Notes: generated by a model from the letters alone, not told the origin. 64,000 bases of DNA from Gymnopilus junonius (GCA_015501075.1 JADNYJ010000052.1:1-64000); one strand, 5' to 3'. Numbered from the stretch's first letter, positions 11,936 through 23,248 are shown. Program-made: numbers and translations.

Positions 11936-12999
11936 CTATTGATCTCTTTTTATTTTAGTTTCTTCCTCTGAGTCTTTGGCACTGGCAGCCCCTGCACTTT
12001 CTTTCGTCTGTTGCAGTAAATTTTCACGAAGATGTTTGGCAAGTCCAGGCGTCAACTGAAGTATACCATCGGACGTGCAAAGGCGATAGGATGGCATAGG
12101 CTGATATGTTTCGGCCTTGATCTTTAGGAAAAGGACTGTAAATGACATGAAATGGAAGGGAGGACTCAAAATACCTTGCTATCCTCGACAAGGACAGAAC
12201 CAATGATATCATCTGGGTCTCCGACGCGGCCAAGGGCAGGGATATTTCTCTGATCTAGGCAGTATTCCTCAGTAAGGTCATTATAATGACAGGTTCGTCC
12301 GGCAGACTCACCGTTGATATGCATCCAACCAGCCTGAATCTGTTTTGCACCATTTTCCCAAATCTCATCCAGACCTTCTTTTAACACATGCCTGACAGTA
12401 TCTTGCAGTGCTTCCACAAATTTCGCTGTTAATCCGGATAGGTTAACAAGGAGAAGTTAGTCTGTAAGTCAGGAAACACAATGGCAATACATACGGTTAG
12501 GAACGAAATCTTCCAACGTTGGTTCTTGACTGCGAGTCTGCTCCTCAGGTGTCTGAGGCACATCGGTCAGATAGGTTTGGGCAGGCAACCATCCAATAAC
12601 TGCAGGTGAGTCCAAGTCTGGAGGAGCTACTTCAAGGAACGATAGTGCAAAGATGGGCTGTTCTTGGGACGAAGCTGACGGAGCGTACATGAGGTGATAG
12701 AAAAGGTCGGATCGGTTGGGGTCGGAATACACGATATTTGCCGCTTGAAACGTTGTATAAGTCCTGGCGTCTGGCCTTACAAGTGTTCTTCGTGAAGCGG
12801 AAACGAAATTTAAACGAGTGATTGACTGGACAACAGTATGGTGTCTTCGAAATGGGGTGCTTGCAGTTCGTGCCAGGACGTGTCTGCACGAATAGGACCG
12901 CGTTAAATCATGCAGAACCATCCTATGCGTTACGCTAGGCGTCTGTCTGAGTAGGATAGATTGCATTGAGGCAGAAGCAGAGTGGTACGGAGGCTGCAA
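11936..12999 (-). CDS. Unrecognised protein with mitochondrial-type N-terminus, copy 2 (intact)
   Basis: Exons 12495-12999, 12312-12425, 12175-12254 and 11936-12121 sum to 885 bp, an unbroken 294-residue protein. An internal Met at 12966 (MQSILLRQTPS) aligns with copy 1 and may be the true start. The first 45 residues are rich in Arg, Ser and Thr, as in a mitochondrial presequence. Conserved blocks are NIVYSDPNRSDLFYH, VIGWLPAQTYL, LEDFVPNPKFVEAL, GAKQIQAGWMHI, RNIPALGRVGDPDDIIGSVL and YQPMPSYRLCTSDG. The tail is acidic and Lys-rich. I believe such proteins occur widely in basidiomycetes without known function, but I cannot name the family. It is transcribed in the same direction as oxidase A, whose stop lies 176 bp upstream of this start. 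Confidence 0.85.
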
Positions 13000-13175
13000 T
13001 GGAGGCGCAATGTGTCGACGTCACCGTGGCCGTTCCGTGTTGTCAATGTAAACAAATGCCCCTATCTTTATCCCTTATATGGAATCAAGCTTTTCTTCCA
13101 TTGGTAAGTTGGAAGGCTGCAATAGATTGTAATTAACGGTATAGCACCAAGATGTTTATATTAGACATATATATA

Positions 13176-15272
13176 TCAAAATTTGAATCCCCCAGCAAGA
13201 CCCATAACATTCTGGGGGTCCACAGCAGCCTTGAGATTCCGCAAAGCAGGGAGATTGCTCCCATACATATCTTCCAGGGGGGTATCAAATATCGCATAGT
13301 TGGGATATATAGGTGCTCCAACCAACGAGGTTTGACCAAGAGAAAGAGCAGCATTAAGTACCTGCGCTGCGCTGGCCTTTGCAGCTTGGTGGAAATCGTC
13401 GTCGAAAACGTCGAGGGTCCAAGCGTAGTAGATGTTGAAAGGCAAGAGACCTTGAGAACGAACGGGAGGGAATGCGGTCGTTTGTGCATTGTGGGTATAT
13501 ATATTGGCAAGGAACGGTTCGACATCGTATGAGATGAATACGCCACTCGCCAGACTGAGTCTCGTTCCCCAGAACTATGAGTAAATGAAGTGAGAGGGAG
13601 TTGAAAATGGCCCAGAACAGTACTCGACGTACGATAGTTTCGTTCAGAACAACATCCAAAAGTTCGGGGGTATATGAAAGGACTGAAGCGGTATTAAATA
13701 TAGCGCTAAAACGAATTTCAGCCTTTCATGGAAAGGGCTTTGGAATCAGCTAAACGTACCGGTTATTGGCTGTAGCATTAGCAGGTGAAGATTGAACAAG
13801 AGACGAGAAACTTCTGGTCGATACATCCTTTGTGAAATAGGGTATGGCGAGGAATTCATCGAAGATGCCATCTGGAGGGGTAGGCCCATCGTAGAAAAGG
13901 AGTTGAGAAATACCAGGCTAATGACCGTCTTTAAGAAGGGTCTGTGTGCGTTTGATTTACGACTTACTTCACCAAGCAAGAAATTGTAGGTGGTGATTAT
14001 GGAAGCCTTTGGGTCAACGACATTCGCGCCGAAATTTGCTGTGGCTTTGGCCACATCAGGGATGAAAGGAGCTACGAATGTAATCAAGCCACCCTATGTA
14101 GATCATAAGCGACAGTTGTTTCAATATTGCAAAAGATGTTGCACAACTGACCCAGACTTGGCCTTGAGGGAATGTTCGTAAGGTGAACCGAGTAACAATC
14201 CCCTGTGGCAGCAGATGTGAGTGTGGAACGGATTAACAATATATTCCACTGACAAAGTTATTTCCTCCTCCCTAAATAAACGAATTTAATGAATATCAGC
14301 TTGGTCAAAATAGCTCCTCAAGACATGGCATACCTTCAAGCCAAAGAACAATGTTGGGTCAGAAGCTTCCGTGACAGTAACGACTTGTCCGTTCGGTCTG
14401 ACAAGCTCAAAAGCGGTGACAGTGTCAATAGTCAGCCCATACTGATTCGTCAACCACGAATAGCCTGCAACATAAATCCGGAGTTCATCTCAATTCCGGT
14501 CGAATGATCAAATCGCATAGCGTAAAGAACTACGCACCTCCTCCAAGGGTAAATCCCCCAACACCCACACCGGTTACACGACCGCCCACGACATTGACGT
14601 TATAAGGCTCAAGTGCTGCATAGACATCGTCCCAGATCAGACCTGCACCAATGACAGCCGTTTGTGAAGCTTGATTATACGTCACTTCAGCGAAACGGAT
14701 CATCCAAATGTGGATGCCAGGTGTTGACGAGAATCCCGGGTTTGACGCGTGGCCTCCGCCTTTGACCTGGACAAAGATGAAACAAGCAAGGAGGTAAAAG
14801 GGTGGGCCGACTCGGAAGACGGAGGGTTGCTCACTGCAAAGGGTGTGTTGGTGCTACCCAATATTTGGAGCTAATTTAAAACAAATGTTGAACTTTCGCT
14901 CGAAATTCTGCAGTAGAATTCAGGGAAGTTCTCACAGTAATTCCTACATCAACAGCCGTGCCTGGAACGACTGCACAAGCAGAAAGCTGAGAGCTCGAAG
15001 AAGCCCAATGGGATACCGCTTTTACATATTCCGGGTCACCTATGAGGACAAAAAGAAAACGTTGCCATGAGCTCGACAACGAATCAAAATATGCTTGGTT
15101 CAAGTTATATCGTACCAGGATAATACACGTCGCTCGCACCAGAGATGGCACCAGCTATTTGGGCACAAACAGCATTGGGGAAGAGGACGCCTGTCACGTC
15201 TGATATAATCGACCCAAAGGCGAGGGCTGGTATGGAGGCCAGAAATGCGAAATATCCTGCCCTTGAGACCAT
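13176..15272 (-). CDS. Secreted FAD-linked oxidase, BBE/AA7-like, copy A (intact)
   Basis: Extracellular flavoprotein oxidase of the berberine-bridge-enzyme type, which oxidises a carbohydrate or small alcohol and passes electrons to oxygen; the substrate is unknown. The start MVSRAGYFAFLASIPALAFG is a signal peptide. About ten exons then give HWASSSSQLSACAVVPGTA, VKGGGHASNPGFSST, GAGLIWDDVYAALEP, GVGVGGFTLGGGYSWL and LFFGLK, then GGGNNF, GIVTRFTLRTFPQGQ and FWGTRLSLASG. The C-terminal BBE domain contains YPNYAIFDTPLEDMYG and ends in GGFKF. His at 14749-14751 in GGGHASNPG is the conserved flavin-attachment residue. The second-site Cys of bicovalent members is replaced by Val. I find no stop or frameshift. 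It has one extra intron inside GGG/YSWL that other copies lack. Confidence 0.92.
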
Positions 15273-16119
15273 TCTCGAGGTCGAGACAGAAATTCAAGGA
15301 GGAGAAAGAGAAAGGAAGGAGGATTCAGGGCTGCTAGGCAGATTACCGATTGAACATCGTTTTATTCCTTCGCTTCCTAGTCCGCGCAATAGGTACCGGA
15401 GCGAAAAAAAGTGTCAGCTAGTGTCCGCCAATCCTGTGAGCCACCTCGGGCGCCGTTAACATGAAACGACGCGATGTATAAGCATCATCGAACGCGGAAT
15501 TCTGAGAAGTTGGACATTCCCGGATGCAATTGTAAAGAAACAAACAAAATGGATTTAATCAAGTCTCGACGCCTCGTGATGCGAAGCGATCGTTTTTTTT
15601 TTGATCCATTGGACATTCATACTGTCAGCGATAGTCGAGGGTAGACCAGTGCATACCAGTGCATATGGCACAGCGTCAGCAGTATTCGTCATCTATAAAG
15701 CGGTCACACCCGCAAGAGTGGCATGTTGCTCTTCCTCAGGCTTTCACCTGTTTTTTTTCTTAATAGTAACAGAGAATCTGTCTTACAATTCGGCCCATAG
15801 ACAGGCAGGCGGCCTCGAAAATACGAGCGAGGTTGTCAAAAAAGGCTTTTAACGAGCAGGCGTTTAAGGGTTTACATGAACAGGTGGAATAAATGAGATC
15901 GCCAAGACGCTAAAATACTGATATCATCCTCCCACAGCCTGTCAATTTTGTAGCGATGTAACGCCCGTCAGGCTCTTCCATTATCACCCATTATGCATTA
16001 TGAGTACTCACGTACTCCACTTCGCATATTGTGCAGAAGGACAAGAAGTGAAATACCGACGTCACGGCAGCTGTAATTATCGATTGCCACTATAATGATT
16101 ATGATAACGGCAGTAGGTA
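15273..16119. other. Intergenic upstream of oxidase A
   Basis: The part next to oxidase A is its promoter region. No gene is recognised in the rest. A run of eight or more T lies near 15593-15601, and gcataccagtgcat is repeated in tandem near 15650. Confidence 0.45.
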
Positions 16120-16320
16120 GCTGGTCATATTATAGCTTGATTTATTCCAAGGAGATTCTTGAGAATTCTGTAAATACATATTACTTTTGAGTACTTGAAC
16201 AGACAAGGCGACATGCCTACCATCCGAGCCACGACAGCAAGAGAACGAAATAATGAGTGAGTCGGACGCCCTCAACCAGCCTACGATTTTGACCGCAAAA
16301 AAATTAAGCACCAAAACATG
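16120..16320. repeat. Direct repeat of the BUB3 3' flank (copy at 26436-26640)
   Basis: ttgatttattccaaggaga, aggcgacatgcctaccatcc and cctcaaccagcctacgattt recur in the same order at 26436-26640, where they form the 3' flank and last codons of BUB3. The copy here has no BUB3 reading frame. It marks a tandem-duplication junction between BUB3 and the array. Confidence 0.75.
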
Positions 16321-16359
16321 TCCGCATGAGATTCCAAGTAATCGTTATTTGTGTCAGAA

Positions 16360-16510
16360 CCTGTCTATAGGAATAGGTCCGTGTTGAATCTTTCAATACT
16401 AGACGTCGAGTGAGGCGTCCGTCTGAGTAGGGGAGGCTGCGTCGAGGCGGAAAGCAGAGCAGTATTTAGGGTTGACATCTCAAATTTCCATATTTGCCTT
16501 GTTCGACGAA
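16360..16510 (-). repeat. 5' fragment of the mitochondrial-type array gene (upstream of oxidase B)
   Basis: Matches 12890-13060 of array copy 2: the aataggaccgcgtt region, then cgtctgtctgagtagg, and the aggcagaagcagag block follow in the same order. Only the first codons and upstream DNA are present. The fragment keeps the position that copy 2 has relative to oxidase A. Confidence 0.75.
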
Positions 16511-16631
16511 AAACAAACGCCTGATCTTTTTCTTTTACAGGGAAATCTGCAATGAAAGAAAAGAGATTAAAACCTTTGTTCAGCAGTAAGAGAACGGGCC
16601 AAGATGTATACATTTAAGCAATTGATGTATC

Positions 16632-18629
16632 TTAAAATTTGAAACCCCCAGCGAGACCCATCACATTCTGGGGGTCCACAGCAACCTTGAGATTCTGTAA
16701 AGCAGGGAGATTGCTCCCATACATATCTACCAGCAGGGTATCATATGCCGCGTAGTTGGAATATACGGGTGCACCGACCAAAGAAGACTGAAAAAGGGTA
16801 ACAGCAGCACTGCGCACCTGCGCCGCACTAGCCTTCGCAGCCTGGTGAAAGTCGTTGTCGAAAGCGTCGAGGGTCCAAGCAAAGTAGATGTTTAAGGGTA
16901 GGAAACCGAGCGAACGAACGGGAGGGAATGCGGTCATTTGTGCGTTGTGGGTATAGATATTAGGAAGGAACGGTTCGATGGCGTATAACATAAATACGTA
17001 GACTGAGCCTTGTTCCCCAGAACTGCAAGTCGATTTTGAAAGAGGTATGAGAAATTACACAAAGGCTTTAGAAACAGTGTTTGACATACGACAGTTTCGT
17101 TCAGAACAACGTCCATAAGCTCAGGGGTTTACGAAAGAACTGAAGCAGTGTTAAATATAGAACTGAGAGAAATTTCGACTTCGATTTAGAAAGAAAAAAC
17201 ACACCGTGAAAAGCAAAACATACCTGTAGAATTAGAAGTCGCCTTAACAAGAGATAAGAAACTTCGGGTCAAAACACCCTTTATTAGATGGGTATAGCAA
17301 CAAATTCATCGAAGATGCCTTCTGGAGGAGTAGGGCCATCATAGAAAAGGAGCTGAGTAATGATAGGCTAGCTAATAGACGAAACGTTAAGAGCCCGTTT
17401 ATATATGGATTAACAACGTCTGAAACTTGCTTGACCAGCCGCGAAGTTGAAAAAGATGAGCATCGAAGCCTTGGGGTCCAGTACATTCTCGTTGAAATTT
17501 GCTACGGCTTTGGCTACATCAGGAATGAAGGGATCTATGAATGTGATTAAACCACTCCATATAGAATTTGATTAAGTGTCAAAAGCCATTGCACAGGGGG
17601 GCTGGAACAGACCCAAACTTGACTGTGAGCAAGGTGAACCTAGTGACAATCCCCTAATGCAGCAGATATAAGTATGTAGTGGACGAAAGGAAACACATAA
17701 ATGATCAAACTGACAAAGTTGTTTCCTCCTCCCTATTAAAAAAAACGACTATCAGCTTAGGCAAAAACAGCTTAACGGCACGGAACATACCTTCAAGCCA
17801 AAGAATAGAGCAGGACTCGAAGCTTGAGTGACAGCAACCACATGACCATCCGGTTTAACAAGCTCAAATACAGTGACCGTGTCAATGGTCAGCCCATACT
17901 GATTTGTCAACCACGAATAGCCCCCTCCAAGGGTCAGCTCACCAACGCCGACACTGGTTATGCGACCGCCCATGACGTCAACATTGAAAGGCTCAAGTGC
18001 AGCGTAGACGTCGTCCCATATAAGACCTGCACCAATGACAGTTATTTGTGAAGTTTGGTTGTAGGTCACTTCAGAGAAATGCTTCATTCAAATGTGTGGA
18101 CGCCAGGTGTTGACGAGAATCCTGGATTTGACGCGTGGCCTCCGCCTTTGGCAAGGAGATGACCGAGTGGGCAACTTGGAAGGCTGGTTGGCCTACTGCA
18201 AACAGAGTGTTAGTCGTACCCACTAATTGAAAGTAAAAGTAAACGTTGAGCAATTCTAGACATTTTACCATATATAATATGGGGGGTGCTCACAGTAATT
18301 CCTACGTCGACAGTTGTGCCTGGCACGACAGCGTAAGCGGAAAGCTGGGTGCTCGAAGAAGCCCAATGGGATATCGCTTCGACATAGTTCGGGTCACATG
18401 AGACGAAAAAATAAACCTTTCCATTAGCTGGACAAGAAATTCAAAACACGCCTAGTTTAAATTGAATAATACCAGGGTAGTGAATATCAGTCGCACTAGA
18501 GACAGCACCAGCTATTTGGGCGCAGACGGCATCGGGGAAAAAAACGGCAGTCACGTCTGATATAAATGACCCAAAGACGAGTGCAAGGATGGAGGCCAGG
18601 AATGCGAGATATCCTACCCAAAAGATCAT
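16632..18629 (-). pseudogene. BBE/AA7-like FAD oxidase, copy B (decayed)
   Basis: All domains of oxidase A are recognisable, from signal peptide MIFWVGYLAFLASILALVFG through KGGGHASNPGFSS (His kept, 18135-18137), GAGLIWDDVYAALEP, LGGGYSWL and LFFGLK to the BBE domain ending in GGFKF. The frame is broken at least three times. A 2-bp CA duplication in GVHIW near 18095 also brings in a TGA. About 10 bp are lost in the FPQGQVW region near 17630. A 1-bp loss lies after DEFVAIP near 17285. Lesions of different type and size argue for true decay and not sequencing error. It lies between the 16360-16510 fragment and oxidase C. Confidence 0.88.
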
Positions 18630-18939
18630 TCCCAAAGCTGAAGCTGACTCGGAGAAAGCAGTTCAGGGAAGAATACGTGCGAGGGTAATATGAAAGAGAT
18701 ATCACCGATTGAACGTCGTTTTATTTTATGTCTGCCAGACGAATTCAATCAGTGTCAGCTACCTATCAGGGTAGAATGACCTGACCCTCCCACCTTCCTG
18801 ACTCCCAATGTTGTATAGATCAGGTAGTCTCTATCAAACCGCAGGAGAATCCAAGGTGCTTGTTGTTTGCGGCAGAATGCGCCTACAGGGACAAATCCCT
18901 AAAGACATTACAGGTCGTTGAGTTAGGTGCCCATCAGAT

Positions 18940-19040
18940 TCGGACACACTGTCTCGAGGCAGAAAGGAGAACAGTTTCGATATCAACAGCTTTCGCTCCA
19001 TGTCTGCCTTGTTCGATGTAAAAAGAATCCCCGATAGTTA
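18940..19040 (-). repeat. 5' fragment of the mitochondrial-type array gene (upstream of oxidase C)
   Basis: A degenerate match to the upstream region of array copy 2, including the aggcagaaaggagaacag and gccttgttcgatgtaaa blocks. It lies just before the 3' end of oxidase C, as expected for one array unit. Confidence 0.6.
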
Positions 19041-19112
19041 ATTTGCAGGTCAAGAATGTTTGGAGCATCGGCGTCAGGACGTATACATCCAATGCCTCGT
19101 ATCTCAAAATTT

Positions 19113-19120
19113 GAATCCTC
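19113..19120. repeat. 8-bp target-site duplication, left
   Basis: GAATCCTC occurs here and again at 20034-20041, immediately outside the element ends. Joining the flanks at one copy restores the oxidase C-terminal codons, which proves the insertion site. Confidence 0.93.
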
Positions 19121-20033
19121 TAGGCCTGGGTTAGATATTATTTTGCCGTGTGAGTTATGTTAGAAAATACCGCCGATCTTTGTGAGGTTAGATATCCTTT
19201 GTTACTAACGGTTATTTAATCACGTGTCACAACTTACATAATAATAACTCGCACATGTGAGAATGTAAGAAAAGGATATCTAACGTGTTGGTAACACTCT
19301 CGTCTGCCCAACGTCTGCTTGTTAGTCCTCGGCGGCCTCTCCCATGAAGAAAGAGTCAATGCTCCAGTCCCCCGGTGTACCTGTCATCTCCTTTTCTGCT
19401 CCTTTCTTCTCAACTGACGACTGTGCCCCAGGCCCCTGAGAATCAACATTGAGAATGAGCTCCTTCAAGGCTGGCTCTTCAAGCTTGATGAACTCTGTGA
19501 TGGCAAACGTGTCCGAAGACCGAACAACTGTGTGATCGCGCCGAAGAGCATCGTCAACGCGCTCGGTTTCGTCGAGATCGTATGGGTCCGGATGATTGAA
19601 CAGCTGTTCTTCGACGGCCTCGATATCAACGCTGCTGGGTTCGATGTTTTCGGTATTCAGAAGATCAAAGAGAGTGGGAGCTGATTGAACAGCCGGGGTG
19701 GAATTGTTGGCAGTGGTTGTTGGTGTTGCAGGTACGTGGACACGAGCTTGATCGTCAGATTTGATGAATTGGTTGCAGGCATCCACCAAAGCCTGCTCCT
19801 GCTCATTGGAGAGCATTTTCTGTGCAGTAGATGGACCAGAAAATTGCTTTGCGACGGTTGCGACCCCAACTTCATCATACGATACCAGTAAAAATATTTT
19901 ATTACTGGCCGGAATATCTAACAGTATCTAACATGAGGTTCTGACCCCTCCCATGTGATATATGTTATTAACACTGTTATTTACATGTTATTTATTCGGT
20001 GTTAGTAACAATATCATAACAAACCCTGCTCTA
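19121..20033. mobile_element. Non-autonomous hAT-like DNA transposon, 913 bp
   Basis: Bounded by the 8-bp duplication GAATCCTC. The ends are imperfect inverted repeats, TAGGCCTGGGTTAGAT on the left and the complement of TAGAGCAGGGTTTGTTAT on the right, similar to those of the complete element at 54215-57056. Subterminal GTTACTAAC/GTTAGTAAC-like motifs and a TCACGTG also resemble that element. The only long frame (19322-19816) matches the two ends of the large element's transposase and lacks the catalytic middle, so this copy cannot move by itself. Confidence 0.9.
19322..19816 (-). CDS. Internally deleted transposase-derived ORF
   Basis: A 164-codon frame without introns or stops. The start MLSNEQEQALVDACNQFIKS aligns with MLSPPDRQALLDLCNKFINS of the complete transposase. 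After a low-complexity Thr/Pro linker, NHPDPYDLDETERVDDAL and IKLEEPALKELILNVDSQGPG align with its C-terminus (NPDPYDLAETERIDPAL, IKLDDSKLKALITNVDTAGPG), and it ends in an acidic tail. The BED zinc finger and catalytic core are absent. Identity is partial, so it comes from a related element and not from the copy at 54 kb. The C-terminal piece could still bind partner transposase; that is speculation. Confidence 0.75.
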   Translation of the reverse strand: MLSNEQEQALVDACNQFIKSDDQARVHVPATPTTTANNSTPAVQSAPTLFDLLNTENIEPSSVDIEAVEEQLFNHPDPYDLDETERVDDALRRDHTVVRSSDTFAITEFIKLEEPALKELILNVDSQGPGAQSSVEKKGAEKEMTGTPGDWSIDSFFMGEAAED

Positions 20034-20041
20034 GAATCCTC
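20034..20041. repeat. 8-bp target-site duplication, right
   Basis: GAATCCTC, identical to 19113-19120, directly follows the right inverted repeat. Confidence 0.93.
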
Positions 20042-20934
20042 CAGCAAGGCCCATTATATCCTGAGGATCTACAGCAGCCTTGAGAGCCTGCAACGCAGGA
20101 AGATTGTCCCCGTACATATCTCCCAGCGGGGTATTATATATCGCGTACTTAGGCTCCAAACGCAACAGCAGCGTTCGATATCCGTGCCACACTAAGTAGT
20201 CTTGCATACTCTTGCATAGTCATGATAAAAGTCATCGAAAGTGTCGCGAATCCAAGCGGCATGGATATGGAAAGGTCGGAGAGAGAGTGAACGATCGGGA
20301 GGGAATGCGATCGTGTGATTGTGAGTGGAAAGGAAGGGTTGGAGAGTGGATCGAAATAGCCAAATGATATATCGCTTTCAAGTAGTCCGGGTCACCTGAG
20401 AAGAGAGGAGAAGACGTTGGAATATTAATCAGCTTGACAAGGAACTGAAGCACGCTTAAAGAATTGAACCTAACCGATATAAAACACGTCGGTCGCTGTG
20501 GAGACAGCATCAGCTATTTGGGCGCAGAGAGTATCAGAGAACAGAATCCCAGTCACGTCTGATATAATCAACCCCAAGGCGAGTGCAGGGAGGAAGGTCA
20601 GAAGTGCGAGATATCCTAGACATAAGATCTTTGTGAAATTCGAGGCTGTTCGAGGGAGGGGCCGAAGAAAGAGGAAGAGAGAAGGAGGGTTTAGGGTGCA
20701 CGACAGGAGGTGAAATAGATCATTATTATCTGGATGTCGCTTTATACATGTGCGCAAACTAGAAAGAACATTCCGTCAGCCAGACGGCGAGTTTTCTATT
20801 AGTCACCTTGCAATTGGGCGACGCGATTCGCTGAGATTCGAAAATTCAGAAATATGCAGTAACATCGTTACTATTGCAAGCGTAATGTTTGCATTTCAGC
20901 GAGCAAGTTATAAGCCACCGCGGCAATAGCTTGC

Positions 20935-21045
20935 AGTAAAGGGCAGAAGAAAGCAGCAGTTGGCTATTCAGTGAGTCAGTAAAAGAAACAATCACGGCTT
21001 TCGCTCTGTGTTTGTTTGCCTTCTTCGATGCAAACAGCTACGGTT
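20935..21045 (-). repeat. 5' fragment of the mitochondrial-type array gene (upstream of oxidase D)
   Basis: Shares agaaagcagcagttgg, cggctttcgctctgtg and gtttgccttcttcgatgc with the other fragments and with the upstream region of array copies 1 and 2. Coding content is lost. Confidence 0.6.
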
Positions 21046-21196
21046 TAGGTTTTCGTGGAATTGAGAGAGGGATTGAAGAGGAAAGTGATCACAACTTTAC
21101 AAAAATGACCTTACTGATTATGAATGATAGTCGATTTGTGAATTAAGGTCGAAGCGTCATATATACTCGTACATTATCGAAATGCATTATTATATC

Positions 21197-23248
21197 TTAA
21201 AATTTGAATCCTCCAGCAAGGCCCATCACATCCTCAGGATCCACAGCAACCTTGAGAGCCCGCAAAGCAGGAAGATTGTCCCCATACATATCCGCCAGTG
21301 GGGTATCATATATCGCATAGTTGGGGTGCACAACAGGGGCACCGAGCAGTGAAGTCTGTCCAAGAGCAACAGCAACGTTCGATATCCGTGCCACGCTAGC
21401 CTTTGCATTCTCGTGGAAATAGTTATCGGAGGTGGGGAGAATCCAAGCGGCATGGATGTGGAAAGGTCGGAGAGAGAGTGAACGATCGGGAGGGAATGCA
21501 GTCGCTTGGTCGTTGTGGGCATAGATATTGGGAAGGAACGGCTGGAGGGTGAATGACACAATCACGCCATTCTCATCACTAATTCTCGATGCCCAGGCCT
21601 GTGAAATAATTTTGAATGAGGTGAGGTAAATTTATGAAAGCAGTGTTTGACGTACCATAGTTTCATTCAGAACGACATCCAAAATGTCCGTGGTATATGA
21701 AAGAACTGAACCACTCTGAATTATAGCACTAGGAAAAAATTAACCTTCAGGGACTTGGCAGTCAAAACATACAAGAGAACGTACCGGGTATTTGAGGTAC
21801 CATTAGCTGGTGATACCTGCACCATAGACAAGAAACTTCTGGTCGAGACATCCATACTCGAATAGGGTATAGCAAGGAATTCATCGAAAATGCCGTCTGG
21901 AGGGGTAGGGGCGTCATAGAAAAGGAGCTGAGCAACGCCAGGCTATAGATAACAAACGATCATATCTTTAAGAGCCCATTTCGGTCTGAATTATAACCAT
22001 TGAGACTTACTTCACCAAATAGGTAATCATAAGAGGAGAGTATGGCGGCTTTCGGGTCGATCACATTCGCGTCAAAATTGGCTATGGCTTGAGACACATT
22101 AGGAATGGAAGATCCTGTGAATCGAATCAGGCCACCCTATGTAAATGTCTAAGTGGCAAGAAGGATTGCAAAACACGCCACAACTGACCCAGACTTGGCC
22201 TTGAGGGAATGTCTGCAAGGTGAACCTAGTAACAATCCCCTGAGGCAACAAATGTAAGGACATAATGGAACGAAAAAAAAACATAACTGATGAGACTGAC
22301 AAAGTTGTTTCCTCCTCCCTAAATTAAGAAAAAAAGACTATCAGCTGCGTCGAAAACGGATCAGCAAGACCACGGAACATACCTTCAAACCAAAGAACAA
22401 ATCAGGATCCGAAGCTTGAGTCACAGTAACCACTTGTCCGTCCGTCCTGACAAACTCGAACGCGGTGACAGTATCAACCGTCAGCCCGTACTGATTTGTC
22501 AAGTACGAATAGCCTCCTCCAAGGGTAAGCCCACCCACACCCAGACCGGGTACGCGACCACCGACGACGTTGACATTGAAAGGTTCAAGTGCGGCGTAGA
22601 CGTCGTCCCAGATCAGACCTGCACCGACGACGACCGTTTGCGACGCTTGATCATAAGTCACCTCCGAGAAACGTTTCAGCGAAATGTGGACGCCTGTTGT
22701 GGATGAGAATCCCGGATTTGACGCGTAGCCTCCGCCTTTGACCTGGATAAACATGAAACGAACAAAGAGATGAGGGTGAGTGGGTGACAAGATGGAAGGG
22801 TTGACTCACTGCAAACGGCGTACTGGTGCTACCCAATATCTGGAGCTAATTAAAAGTAAACGTTGAGCACTTGCTCGGTAGTATTCTCGGAAACGCTTAC
22901 AATAATTCCTACGTCAGCAGCCGTACCTGGAGCGACGGCACACGCTGAGAGCTCAGTGCTCGTAATGGCCCAATGAGATATCGCTTCCAAGTAGTCCGGG
23001 TCGCCTAAAAAAAGGAAGAGAAGAATGAAAAGGCCGAAATCAGCATGACAAGAAACCGTGACCGAAACATCCTCGAGGAACTGCAACGTACCAGGATAAT
23101 ACACGGCAGTATCAGAGGAGACTGCACCAGCTATTTGGGCGCAGACAGCATCAGAGAGCAAAATGCCAGTCACGTCTGATATAATCGACCCCAAGGCGAG
23201 TGCAGGGAGGAAGGTCAGAAGTGCGAGATTTCTTGGACATAAGATCAT
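21197..23248 (-). CDS. Secreted FAD-linked oxidase, BBE/AA7-like, copy D (intact, His to Tyr at the flavin site)
   Basis: Full-length secreted flavoprotein. Signal peptide MILCPRNLALLTFLPALALG is followed by SDAVCAQIAGAVSS, DPDYLEAISHWAITSTELS, LGSTSTPFA, VKGGGYASNPGFSSTTG, GAGLIWDDVYAALEP, GLGVGGLTLGGGYSYL, LFFGLK, GGGNNF, GIVTRFTLQTFPQGQVW, PGVAQLLFYDAPTPPDG and the C-terminal BBE domain ending in GGFKF. All splice phases I tested fit, with no stop or frameshift. The codon at 22725-22727 encodes Tyr where copies A and B have His in GGGH, the residue that links FAD covalently in this family. The second-site Cys is also absent. FAD may therefore be bound without a covalent link; whether the enzyme is active cannot be told from sequence. 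Confidence 0.9.

Larger units (their letters stand above)
19104..20630 (-). pseudogene. BBE/AA7-like FAD oxidase, copy C (deleted and transposon-disrupted)
   Basis: Three lesions are visible. The start codon aligned with ATG of copies D and E reads AAG near 20628, just before ATCTTATGTCT. The second exon (DPDYLKAIYHLAIS) runs directly into sequence of the last exon (around DRIPSRSF in a shifted frame), so some 1.5 kb including the FAD domain is gone. The 3' end is split by a 913-bp transposon at 19121-20033, which leaves GFKF plus the stop on the far side at 19104-19120. A further deletion removes the middle of the BBE domain near 20150. No function is possible. Confidence 0.9.

Noticed and set aside
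13160..13180. ATATATAT tract next to the oxidase A stop
   Set aside because: Short simple repeat in an AT-rich 3' end; not a regulatory element I can support.
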